Shown here one piece after another: positions 16,756 through 24,737 of a stretch of DNA of 64,000 bases; position 1 is the stretch's first letter, and every line of letters begins with the position of its first letter. The translations under genes and the position numbers were made by a program. The notes below the pieces were generated by a model. It made no database searches and was not told where the DNA came from. It was given only the letters and a program-made list of their open reading frames with translations. Origin of the DNA: JAHRVQ01 sp963976815 (lineage in GTDB: Bacteria; Pseudomonadota; Gammaproteobacteria; Pseudomonadales; Azotimanducaceae); assembly GCA_963976815.1 (NCBI GenBank), contig CAXBLU010000002.1:496001-560000 (forward strand), in the 5' to 3' direction.

Positions 16756-18204
16756 TTAGTTCCGGTCTACCATATCCTTATCGAGTCGACGCCAGGACAG
16801 TACGAAGAACGCTGAGCTGGCAGCGTACAGACAAGCCATAATGACCATTGCCGATTGAAGACTCTGAGAGTAGACATCGCCGCAGACACTTTGCAGGTTC
16901 TCATTCAACTCTGCGATTACCCTCGGATGACACTGATTTCGCGATAGCTCCTCAGCCGCCACGCCAAGCTCGGTGACGCCGCTGACAAAGAAAATGTCCG
17001 ATATCGCACCGATGAACAGAGGACCAAATCCGTAGCCGATCAGGTTGACGACAAATAGAAGTACCGCCGTTGCCATCGCGCGCACGCGCATGCTCACGAC
17101 GCCCTGGCCAATCGTGTACTGGGCGGCAAGATAGCCGTACTTTACAAAACCGCCAATAATCAAACCGAGAGCAGCAAACAGTAGATTCTGGGTCGTAAAG
17201 GCAAAAATATAGAAGGGGATCGACAAGGCTAAACCGATGGCTGGCACCCAGGCGATAGCACCGGGGTGTTTTTTGTAAAGTTTTGTGGCGAGCCAGCCGG
17301 TCGCGAAGGTGCCGATGGCGGAAGACAATGACACAGGCGCATTGATCCACATGGCTGCTTCACCGGTGGAAATTTCGTGGGCGCGAACTAGAAAGATTGA
17401 TTGGAACGAGGAGATACCGTAACCACAGAATGCAGCGACTGTAGCGCCACCGGTCATATACCAGAAAGCGGGTTTGGTTGTGAGTTCACGGATCGCTTCC
17501 TTCAGTTCAACCCGTTCCTGGGTTTCCTTTCTAGTTGGATCTGTATATCCGCGCGGCGGCTCTTTAACTGTCAATTTGAATACAATGGCAATCAACAGAC
17601 CCGGCAGGCCAACCACAAAAAAAGCCGTTCGCCAGTCGAACATATCGGTCACCCAACCACCGATCAGGTTGGCGAACATCGTGCCAAGTGTGACACCCAT
17701 GGCGTAGACGCCAAGCGCCTGAGATCTGTCGCGTGGCGCGTAATAGTCTGCGATCAAAGAGTTTGCCGGTGGTGTACAGCCCGCCTCACCAATGCCGACC
17801 CCGACGCGACACATCAGCAATATCCAGAACGCACCGATGGTGATCGAACCAATGGTGACTTCGGTTGCGAGCCCGCAGAGCACCGTCATCAATGACCACA
17901 GGGCAACACAGACAGTCATTATCCAAACACGATTAGCGGCATCGGCATAACGGGCCAGAGGAATGCCCACGATGGTATAGAGAAGGGCAAAACCGAATCC
18001 TGTCAGGAGACCGAATTGGGTGTCGGAAATGCCTAGCTCAGGCACAAGATCCGGTCCGACGACGGCAAGCAGGCCGCGGTCAACAAAATTCATTATGTAG
18101 ATAAGCGTCAGGGCGGAGAGCACATAGGTTCTGTAACGTTTGGTACCGAAACCCGTGATTTTACTCTCCGCTCCACTATCTTCAGATGCGGTGGCTACTG
18201 TCAT
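16756..18204 (-). CDS. MFS transporter, spinster-like family
   Basis: Inner-membrane carrier of 482 residues with 12 predicted helices. The loop motif between TM2 and TM3 (PLARYADAANR) and the segment GIGEAGCTPPANSLIADYY are typical of bacterial spinster-type MFS proteins that often accompany steroid and aromatic catabolic genes. Substrate unknown. A close relative lies at 39648-41138. The 3' end is part of a 234-bp tandem duplication, so the last codons and stop exist twice in the chromosome, once as a non-functional duplicate. Confidence 0.9.
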   Translation of the reverse strand: MTVATASEDSGAESKITGFGTKRYRTYVLSALTLIYIMNFVDRGLLAVVGPDLVPELGISDTQFGLLTGFGFALLYTIVGIPLARYADAANRVWIMTVCVALWSLMTVLCGLATEVTIGSITIGAFWILLMCRVGVGIGEAGCTPPANSLIADYYAPRDRSQALGVYAMGVTLGTMFANLIGGWVTDMFDWRTAFFVVGLPGLLIAIVFKLTVKEPPRGYTDPTRKETQERVELKEAIRELTTKPAFWYMTGGATVAAFCGYGISSFQSIFLVRAHEISTGEAAMWINAPVSLSSAIGTFATGWLATKLYKKHPGAIAWVPAIGLALSIPFYIFAFTTQNLLFAALGLIIGGFVKYGYLAAQYTIGQGVVSMRVRAMATAVLLFVVNLIGYGFGPLFIGAISDIFFVSGVTELGVAAEELSRNQCHPRVIAELNENLQSVCGDVYSQSLQSAMVIMACLYAASSAFFVLSWRRLDKDMVDRN

Positions 18205-18727
18205 AGATGAATTTCTCCGGGTATTGACGATTATTGTTAGTGTTGATTGTAGAGTTCGCGTTAACTGTCGGCTTGGACGGCGTCAGTGTAAAGGGAGAGG
18301 GCGTCGCGGGCTAGGGCTGAGGAGCATAAGATCATGCGGCGTTGTCGCTAAATGCTCAATCACGTATTAATCGATGGCATTAGCTGACCACCACAACGGG
18401 CTTGACCAGGCGAGAGCAAGCGTGGCCTGTGAAGCGTTTACCCAAACCCAATAAATGCGAAGCAAGTCATGACGTTACGGACTGTGAATCATATTGTCGT
18501 GTGATCGCAATCAATCAAACTGGTGAATTCCTCGGTATGCAAGGGGTTGCTCTATTAATGACTCGGCAATTCTCGCATTGTTCCCGGCACCAGATGAAAG
18601 TAGTTACTGTCATGGGTCAGAGTTTATCCTGGACGGAGCAATGAGCGCCCAAGAAGCGCTTGGAACATTGGCGCAGATCAATAATCCCATGGGTGTCCCG
18701 GCAGTATTCTTCGCGTAAGATTCGTGC
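18205..18727. other. Long intergenic region, no gene seen
   Basis: 523 bp between the divergent MFS and hybrid kinase genes. It should contain both promoters. I see no convincing ORF, RNA motif or repeat. Confidence 0.5.
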
Positions 18728-21376
18728 ATGATCGAAAAAGTTCTTCGCCCAATTTTGTTGGCTATCTGTATTGCGGCTTTTGGTTCGTCTGCCTTTGCAA
18801 GCCCTGCGCCTTTGGATCTCGCCACCACTTCCAGTGGTACGGAGATCAGTGCCACTCTGAATTTTCTTCAAGACAATAGCCACAACCTTGGTTTGCAAGA
18901 CATCCTTAGCGAGACCTGGTCCAAGAAATTTATACCACTTGAAGGACAACAACAGTTCAGCCGTGCAACTGCGGCTTACTGGTTTCGACTAACGCTCAAA
19001 AACTCCGATCAAATCCCCCATGAAAAACTGTTGGTGATGCAGTACCCAAACCACCACATACTTGACTTCTATGAGATTGATCGTGACGGCGGTCATATCA
19101 GATCGCGGCACCGTGATGCGTACGTTCCGCTCAACGAGGTGGATATTCAGCATCGACTTCCCATCTACACCGTTAATGTTAAGCCCGGTAGTACTAAAAC
19201 TGTCTACCTTCGTATATCCAGCCCAACCATTCGGACCAGTATGGAAATCTGGGACCTCAAAGAATTTATTCAATATGACCGTGTTTCGGAGTGGTGGCTG
19301 TTGGTATTCCTTGGGGTCATTCTCGCTGCGTTTATTTACGCGGTAGTTATCGCCGCCGCAAGCCGGTCTGCGCTGAATATATCGCTGGCTTTGATGACAA
19401 TGATGATGCTTTGTACCCAGTTTACGCTCCACGGTCATGCCTATCAGATTCTGGGGCATGCTGGCGGAACGTTTAATCTCGCCTGGCTGTTTATTCAATG
19501 CTGCACCTGTGCAGCGGTAGCGCTGTTTTCATACTTCTTCCTCGATGGTGCCCACATGGGGCGATGGCTACGTTTTGCAATTTTTGCGTTGATTGCAGGT
19601 TATCTTGTGGCTGGTGTAGTTTCCCTTGCCGACTATCGCATTGGCCTGTTGGCTGCCCAGCCATTATTGATTTCCGGTCCCATCTTCCTGATGACAGCTG
19701 CTATTCACCAGCTACGCAGAAAAGACAGGAATGCGGTTATTTACCTGTTGGCTTGGCTACCTATTATGTTGTTAGCGCTGTTTATTGCCTTAATTGGAGT
19801 TGGGCTTTTCGGATACGACAAACTCGGTCCGGCGCTGGTGTCAGCTTGGATACCAACGACTATCATCGTGTTTGTGTTTTGTGTGATTTTTAGAACCCGC
19901 TCGGAGTATCGGGAGAGCATGGGTAAATCGACCTTCCTTGCCATCTTGAGTCATGAAGTTCGCACGCCGCTGACCGGAATTCTTGGCACGGTTTCGCTTT
20001 TGGAACAGTCCCCTTTGAATGCACGTCAGAAGAATTTGGTAGACAATTTGCGCAACTCAGGTAACGCTCTGGTAACGTTACTAGACGATGTGCTGCAATT
20101 ATCGAGATATGAAGCAGGTAAGGTCTTGGAGCTTAGTCTTGCACCTGCCGACCCCACTGAACTGACACAAAGAATGGTGGCACTGATGGCTGCGCGTTCG
20201 GAAGCTAAAGGGATTGCTATTAATTTTCATGCAACTGGTGATCTACCCGATGCTGTGATGTTAGATGAGCCGAGGCTCAGGCAAGTACTTTTGAATTTCG
20301 TCAGTAATGCCGTCAAATTTTCTGATGCGGGGCAGATAGATGTGGAGCTCACCGGGACACAGGCATCAGACGGCTACGTTAGTCTAAGGTTTTCAATCCA
20401 AGATGAGGGTATTGGCATCCCAGCAGATAAGCTGTCTGCGCTGTTTGAACCCTACGAGCGAATTGACGGCGCCAAGCGAGAAGGTACCGGATTGGGATTG
20501 TTTATCAGCCAGCAAATAGTGGAATTGATGGGTGGTAGTATTTCGGTATCTAGTGAGCCTGACCAGGGTAGCTGCTTCTCATTTGAGATCTATGCGGAAA
20601 TTGCAGATGCTAAAGCGTTGGTTTCAAAATCCAGCGAAGCTATTTCCCCAGTACATGCTACGGGTCAACATTTGCTGCTGGTAGATGATGTGGCCATTAA
20701 TAGGGATGTTATAAGCGAATTGTTGCGTAACACTGGATTCTCGGTAACAACGGCCCAGAATGGTTCCGAGGCTTTATCACTTATAGAAAGTCAGCAATTC
20801 GACGCGTTGCTGCTGGATGTCTATATGCCGGGCATGACGGGGCTGCAGGTTGCGGAACAGGTGCGTGCAAGACGGGTCACGGCTCCGATTGTTGGACTGA
20901 CCGCTGCAACGGACCCGGCTGTAGTTTCAGAATGCCTTGCCAGCGGTATGAATCAAGTCTTCCGCAAGCCAGTCGATATTGGCGCGGTCAGCTATTACAT
21001 TCTCGATCTTCTCGGTGATTCACGCTCGACAGCGTTGGCTCTAGATATTCGCGTGCTAGAAACGTTGCAGGAGGCAGTTGGTAAAGATCGATGTGACGAA
21101 CTTTGCCGTCAGGCCATGGTCAGCCTGGGAGATCAGCTTGTGCGCCTGACTGATGCCGTTGGCCGTCAGGATGATTCAGCCACAGCAGCTATCGCACACA
21201 GTCTTTCCGGTATTGCCTCAAGCGTCGGCTTAGAACATCTCGGTCGCGAAGCAGAAAAGTTTTCCAGGCTGCTCCTAAAAGCCAGCGAGGTAAAAGATCT
21301 TGAGGGCCAAATCCTGGACATCAAAGGGATTGCAGAGGAGGGGATGTTAGCTTTGCAGGCAGCACGGCCTGCGTGA
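18728..21376 (+). CDS. 7TMR-DISM hybrid histidine kinase with REC and HPt domains
   Basis: Membrane sensor of a phosphorelay. A signal peptide (1-25) is followed by a periplasmic 7TMR-DISMED2-type domain (about 35-180) and seven helices (about 188-390). The HisKA box FLAILSHEVRTPL has phospho-His H409. The ATPase domain has N527 (N box), DEGIGI (G1) and GTGLGLF (G2). A receiver domain begins at ~648 with phospho-Asp D697 and K747. A C-terminal HPt domain has H824 in IAHSLSGIAS. This His-Asp-His relay should end on a separate receiver, and the OmpR-type regulator in the next, convergent gene is the natural partner. Probable target: the pilus operon beyond it. Confidence 0.93.
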   Translation: MIEKVLRPILLAICIAAFGSSAFASPAPLDLATTSSGTEISATLNFLQDNSHNLGLQDILSETWSKKFIPLEGQQQFSRATAAYWFRLTLKNSDQIPHEKLLVMQYPNHHILDFYEIDRDGGHIRSRHRDAYVPLNEVDIQHRLPIYTVNVKPGSTKTVYLRISSPTIRTSMEIWDLKEFIQYDRVSEWWLLVFLGVILAAFIYAVVIAAASRSALNISLALMTMMMLCTQFTLHGHAYQILGHAGGTFNLAWLFIQCCTCAAVALFSYFFLDGAHMGRWLRFAIFALIAGYLVAGVVSLADYRIGLLAAQPLLISGPIFLMTAAIHQLRRKDRNAVIYLLAWLPIMLLALFIALIGVGLFGYDKLGPALVSAWIPTTIIVFVFCVIFRTRSEYRESMGKSTFLAILSHEVRTPLTGILGTVSLLEQSPLNARQKNLVDNLRNSGNALVTLLDDVLQLSRYEAGKVLELSLAPADPTELTQRMVALMAARSEAKGIAINFHATGDLPDAVMLDEPRLRQVLLNFVSNAVKFSDAGQIDVELTGTQASDGYVSLRFSIQDEGIGIPADKLSALFEPYERIDGAKREGTGLGLFISQQIVELMGGSISVSSEPDQGSCFSFEIYAEIADAKALVSKSSEAISPVHATGQHLLLVDDVAINRDVISELLRNTGFSVTTAQNGSEALSLIESQQFDALLLDVYMPGMTGLQVAEQVRARRVTAPIVGLTAATDPAVVSECLASGMNQVFRKPVDIGAVSYYILDLLGDSRSTALALDIRVLETLQEAVGKDRCDELCRQAMVSLGDQLVRLTDAVGRQDDSATAAIAHSLSGIASSVGLEHLGREAEKFSRLLLKASEVKDLEGQILDIKGIAEEGMLALQAARPA

Positions 21377-21380
21377 TCTT

Positions 21381-21433
21381 CTTACAACAGCTTCTCACAG
21401 CACTTTATTCTTACAACACCTGCTCACGGCACT
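21381..21433. repeat. Imperfect direct repeat at the kinase/regulator junction
   Basis: Two 24-bp copies with a 29-bp period (21381-21404 and 21410-21433), both of the form CTTACAACA-N-CT-N-CTCAC-N-GCACT. The second covers the stop codon of the response regulator. Possibly a small tandem duplication like the one at 16.3 kb. Confidence 0.6.
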
Positions 21434-22146
21434 CTTAATTTATAACCAACTCCCTGAACAGTCTGGATCGGGGACGTTTGACCGGAAGTTGCAATGAGTT
21501 TTTTCCTGAGCCTAGAGATCAACACATCCACCGTACGATCATAAGGACTGTCATTGTCGCGCTCGAGGGCATCGAGCAGATGCTCGCGGGTTAATACACG
21601 ATTGGGGGCGCTGAATAGGGCTGCCAGCAAATCAAACTCACTTCGAGTTAATGGCACGTCTCCCTTACCAGAGCAAAGTAATGAGCGCTGTGCCAGATCA
21701 AGCGTCCACGCACCTAGTATCAGCTCTTCTGTTGTTTTCTGTTGCTGCCCTTCATCATCCGGTGAGTGCTTAGCGAGACGTTGTATTCGCAGTAACAGCT
21801 CCCGGGGGTCAACGGGCTTTTGGACGTAGTCGTCCGCACCTAATTCCAATGCGGCGATACGTGCTTCCACATCGGTTCGACTCGTCAGCACAACCACTGG
21901 CACATTGCTGCCTTCATCACGAATCTGCTTTAGTGCATCCAGACCATCGCCGTCGGGCAAGCCAAGGTCTAGCAGTATAGCGTCGAAGCGTTCTTCCACG
22001 CGTCTGCTATGTAACGCTTTTACTGAGCCTACGTCAGATGTGTCAAACCTGGCCCCTTCTAGTACGGAGCAAAGCAATCCACGCACAAACTCGTCGTCTT
22101 CGACGACCAGGATCCTCACTGATTCCGCTGGGGTTTTTATGTCCAT
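21424..22146 (-). CDS. OmpR/PhoB-type response regulator
   Basis: Two-domain regulator of 240 residues. The receiver has acidic pocket E16-D17-D18, phospho-acceptor D60 (ILLDLGLPDGDG) and K110. The C-terminal winged helix (about 145-238) ends with VDVLISRLRKKL and VQGVGYKL, typical of OmpR family DNA-binding domains. It is convergent with the hybrid kinase and divergent from the pilus operon. The gap contains an 11-bp-spaced direct repeat that is also found before the gene at 28602. The regulator therefore likely activates the pilus operon, the metallopeptidase-like gene and perhaps itself. Confidence 0.92.
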   Translation of the reverse strand: MDIKTPAESVRILVVEDDEFVRGLLCSVLEGARFDTSDVGSVKALHSRRVEERFDAILLDLGLPDGDGLDALKQIRDEGSNVPVVVLTSRTDVEARIAALELGADDYVQKPVDPRELLLRIQRLAKHSPDDEGQQQKTTEELILGAWTLDLAQRSLLCSGKGDVPLTRSEFDLLAALFSAPNRVLTREHLLDALERDNDSPYDRTVDVLISRLRKKLIATSGQTSPIQTVQGVGYKLRVP

Positions 22147-22241
22147 AGCTTCTTTATGACAGTTTCTCTATTGCAGTTTCTGGGCGACTGCTTCTTTAAG
22201 ACGCATTCTGGATTGATCTTACCGTTAATCGCCACTTTTTA

Positions 22242-22263
22242 CATTCTTGCAACAAATCTGACA
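22242..22263 (-). promoter_or_regulatory. Direct-repeat regulator site upstream of the pilus operon
   Basis: On the minus strand: TGTCAGATTTG directly followed by TTGCAAGAATG, two 11-bp units. That is the spacing expected for tandem OmpR/PhoB-type binding. The site ends 80 bp before the first pilin ATG. An equivalent pair lies at 28504-28526. Both are followed, 25 bp after the start of ACATA on the plus strand, by TAAYTTGAG. Confidence 0.65.
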
Positions 22264-22343
22264 TATCACTGCAAAGTTGCAGCGCTAACTTGAGTATCCA
22301 CACCATTGCGGTGAATAACTAAAACTACAAAAGGACCTGGACC

Positions 22344-22850
22344 ATGAAACGAGCGCTCCTCTCCCTAATGCTTGCTACCGGCCTGCAAAGTGCAGCCTTT
22401 GCGGCATCTGACTCAGCCACCATGGATGTCAGTCTTAACAACATTGCCTCTGTATCGGTTATAACAGCGCCAATTGATTTTGGCGATGTTGGAACGAACG
22501 TCGATGCGCCAACTGCAACCGGCAGTATCATCGTCAACGCCTCAACCGGCGTGCCTTATAACATTGCGATTGATGGTGGATTAGATCCTCAAGCTGCAGG
22601 TGGCTGCCGCCGTATGGCCGGAGACAACGGAGGTCGGCGATATCGCTTATATACAGACAGCGCTCGGACCGTTGGCTGGGGTGACGCGGACTTCGACGGC
22701 TCCTGCGTAGGTTCGGCCAATGCGTCTGATGTCAGTAAATCAGAGACGGGTGATGGTGACAACCAAATCCACACAGTATATGCGGAAGCAGCAGTAGGTG
22801 TTCAGGTTGGAAGCATGTCTGACACCTTAACCGTGACTGTTTACTACTAA
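22344..22850 (+). CDS. SCPU-domain (archaic/Csu-type) pilin, subunit 1
   Basis: Secreted structural subunit of a chaperone-usher pilus, 168 residues. A signal peptide is cleaved near AFA-ASDS (about residue 20). The mature N-terminus SATMDVSLNNIASV is the probable donor strand/first strand, and the C-terminus ends in SDTLTVTVYY, the last beta strand with aromatic end typical of spore-coat-U-domain pilins. The only cysteines are in the central region (near 85 and 112). First gene of a six-gene operon, behind the promoter element at 22242-22263. Highly similar to the next two genes except in the centre. Confidence 0.9.
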   Translation: MKRALLSLMLATGLQSAAFAASDSATMDVSLNNIASVSVITAPIDFGDVGTNVDAPTATGSIIVNASTGVPYNIAIDGGLDPQAAGGCRRMAGDNGGRRYRLYTDSARTVGWGDADFDGSCVGSANASDVSKSETGDGDNQIHTVYAEAAVGVQVGSMSDTLTVTVYY

Positions 22851-22870
22851 ACCCAAAAAGGAGTTTGACC

Positions 22871-23380
22871 ATGAAACGAGCACTACTTTTCCTAATCGTT
22901 GCTGTCAGCCTGCCAAGTGCAGCATTCGCGGCATCTGACTCAGCCACCATGGATGTCAGTCTTAACAACATTGCCTCTGTATCGGTTTTAACAGCGCCAA
23001 TTGATTTTGGCGATGTGGGAACAAATGTTGTTAACCCAACTGCAACCGGCAGCATTACCGTTAATGCCTCAACCGGCGTGCCTTACAACATTGCGATTGA
23101 TGGCGGACTCTATAGCCGCTCCTTTGGCAACTGTCGTTGGATGGAAGCCGACCCTGCAACCACCAGAGCTTACAGCTTGTATGCAGACAGCGGCCAGTCT
23201 ATCGGCTGGGGGGACGCGGACTTCGACAACTCTTGCGGTGGTTCTGACGATGCATCCGATGTTAGTAAATCGGAGACTGGCAACGGTTCTGATCAAATCC
23301 ACACGGTATACGCCAGGGCGGCTGCTGGTAGCAAAGTTGGCAGCATGTCCGACACCCTAACTGTGACTGTTTACTACTAA
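22871..23380 (+). CDS. SCPU-domain pilin, subunit 2
   Basis: Second tandem pilin, 169 residues with the ATG at 22871. An alternative ATG two codons upstream (22865) lies inside the spacer, but AAAAAGGAG is better placed for 22871. The signal peptide ends at AFA. The segment from ASDSATMD to FGDVGTN is nearly identical to subunit 1 at DNA level. The central region, with SRSFGNCRWMEAD and NSCGGSDDAS, differs. It ends in SDTLTVTVYY. Function: pilus subunit assembled through the following chaperone and usher. Confidence 0.9.
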   Translation: MKRALLFLIVAVSLPSAAFAASDSATMDVSLNNIASVSVLTAPIDFGDVGTNVVNPTATGSITVNASTGVPYNIAIDGGLYSRSFGNCRWMEADPATTRAYSLYADSGQSIGWGDADFDNSCGGSDDASDVSKSETGNGSDQIHTVYARAAAGSKVGSMSDTLTVTVYY

Positions 23381-23400
23381 CCCAAAAAAGGAGCACGATT

Positions 23401-23910
23401 ATGAAACGATTATTACTTCCTCTAATGCTTGCCACCTATTTGCCAGCCGTCGCGTTGGCAGCATCTGACTCAGCTACCATGGACGTCAGCCTCAACAATA
23501 TTGCGTCAGTGTCGGTGTTAACTTCTCCGATTGATTTTGGCGATGTTCCAACTTCGGTTAACTTCCCAACTGCAACTGGAAGCATAACCGTCAACGCTTC
23601 AGGCGGCGTGCCATATAACATTGCAATTGATGGCGGATTAGATCCTACCCTCGGTGGTGGCTGCCGTATCATGAATGGACCTTCGAGTGCAGCCAGGGGT
23701 TACAGCTTGTATACGGACAGCGGACATACCACTGGTTGGGGCGATGCAGACTTTGATAACTCTTGTGCTGGTCTAGGCGATGGATCAGACGTCAGTAAAG
23801 CGGGCACTGGCACTGGTGGTGACCAAATCCACACTGTATTCGTCCAGGCGTTCGCTGGTGCCTCGGTTGCGAGTATGTCTGACACGTTAACTGTCACCGT
23901 TTACTACTGA
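23401..23910 (+). CDS. SCPU-domain pilin, subunit 3
   Basis: Third tandem pilin, 169 residues. Signal peptide to about residue 20 (ALA-ASDS), then the same SATMDVSLNNIASV block, a variable centre (GGGCRIMNG, NSCAGLGDGS) and the same C-terminal SDTLTVTVYY. It is preceded by AAAAAGGAG. More diverged at DNA level than subunits 1 and 2 are from each other. In Csu-like pili several subunits form rod and adaptor; which of the three is the major rod cannot be said. Confidence 0.9.
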   Translation: MKRLLLPLMLATYLPAVALAASDSATMDVSLNNIASVSVLTSPIDFGDVPTSVNFPTATGSITVNASGGVPYNIAIDGGLDPTLGGGCRIMNGPSSAARGYSLYTDSGHTTGWGDADFDNSCAGLGDGSDVSKAGTGTGGDQIHTVFVQAFAGASVASMSDTLTVTVYY

Positions 23911-23921
23911 GGCCAGTTGCG

Positions 23922-24734
23922 ATGAAACGACTAATATCACTCCTATTAGCCGGCGCACTCGTTGCGCCGGTCCTCGCTTTTGCCTCTGGCTTGCAGGTCA
24001 TGCCGACAAGATTGGAGGTCAATGCAGGCTCTATTGCCAGCCTGACGGTGAGCAATGGTTCCGACGCGCCTATTAGCGTTCAAGCCCGGGCCGTGCACTG
24101 GCAGCAGACCGAACCTGCAGGCCGGGATCAAATGCAGGATGAAGCTAGCGATCTGATCTGGTATCCAAAAATCTTTACAGTACCACCGGGCGGCCAGCAG
24201 GTTGTGCGCATTGGATCCAAAACACCTGTCGGGGAAACCGAGCGTGCTTACCGATTGTTTATTCGGGAGGTCCCCGTTTCTCCAGAAGGTCAGACGGCGA
24301 ACATGTTTGCCATCCGCATGAGCATCCCGGTCTTCCTTGCACCAACGGAAGGTGTAGAGCCGGTTGCGCCAACAATTCTTGCGGTCAAGCAGGATGGCAA
24401 GCAACTGGTTGCTCAGGTAAAAAACGACAACAACCGATTCCTGATGATGCATCCCCTTGAAGTTCATGGTGTCAACTCTGATGGCACTGATGCATTCTCA
24501 CGAGACGCTCGCGGCTGGTATGTACTGTCTGGTGTCACACGACAATTTGATCTCGGTATCACGGCTGCGGAATGCCAATCCCTTGGTCAGTTGAGATTAG
24601 TGGCCAGAAGCAAAGCAGGTGATTCGGAAGCGAGTTTTCCAGTTGACTCAGCATGGTGCATGTCACTTGAAAGTGATGATACCGATACCGATGTTGTTGA
24701 CGCTATAGCGGAAGCTGGAAACGCGAGCGAGTGA
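23922..24734 (+). CDS. Periplasmic pilus chaperone (PapD-like, archaic type)
   Basis: A 270-residue periplasmic chaperone with a signal peptide to about residue 21 and the N-terminal immunoglobulin-like domain (LQVMPTRLEVNAGSIASL). The G1/F1 region with RAYRLFIREVPV is typical of FGS-type chaperones. It donates a strand to the pilins and delivers them to the usher. The last ~20 residues (ESDDTDTDVVDAIAEAGN) form an unusual acidic tail beyond the usual second domain. It starts 11 bp after pilin 3 and ends 3 bp before the usher gene. Confidence 0.9.
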   Translation: MKRLISLLLAGALVAPVLAFASGLQVMPTRLEVNAGSIASLTVSNGSDAPISVQARAVHWQQTEPAGRDQMQDEASDLIWYPKIFTVPPGGQQVVRIGSKTPVGETERAYRLFIREVPVSPEGQTANMFAIRMSIPVFLAPTEGVEPVAPTILAVKQDGKQLVAQVKNDNNRFLMMHPLEVHGVNSDGTDAFSRDARGWYVLSGVTRQFDLGITAAECQSLGQLRLVARSKAGDSEASFPVDSAWCMSLESDDTDTDVVDAIAEAGNASE

Positions 24735-24737
24735 TCT

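Larger units (their letters stand above)
16313..16785. repeat. Tandem duplication, 234-bp unit, two copies
   Basis: Two head-to-tail copies with a period of 234 bp, apparently identical by eye; TCGAG occurs at 16313, 16547 and 16781. The second copy runs into the last 30 bp of the adjacent MFS gene (stop at 16756), so the unit carries that gene's 3' end plus its downstream flank, and copy 1 is a detached duplicate. Each copy contains a RAYT-A-like terminal sequence near its start. The rest of the 16194-16755 gap has no gene. Confidence 0.92.
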
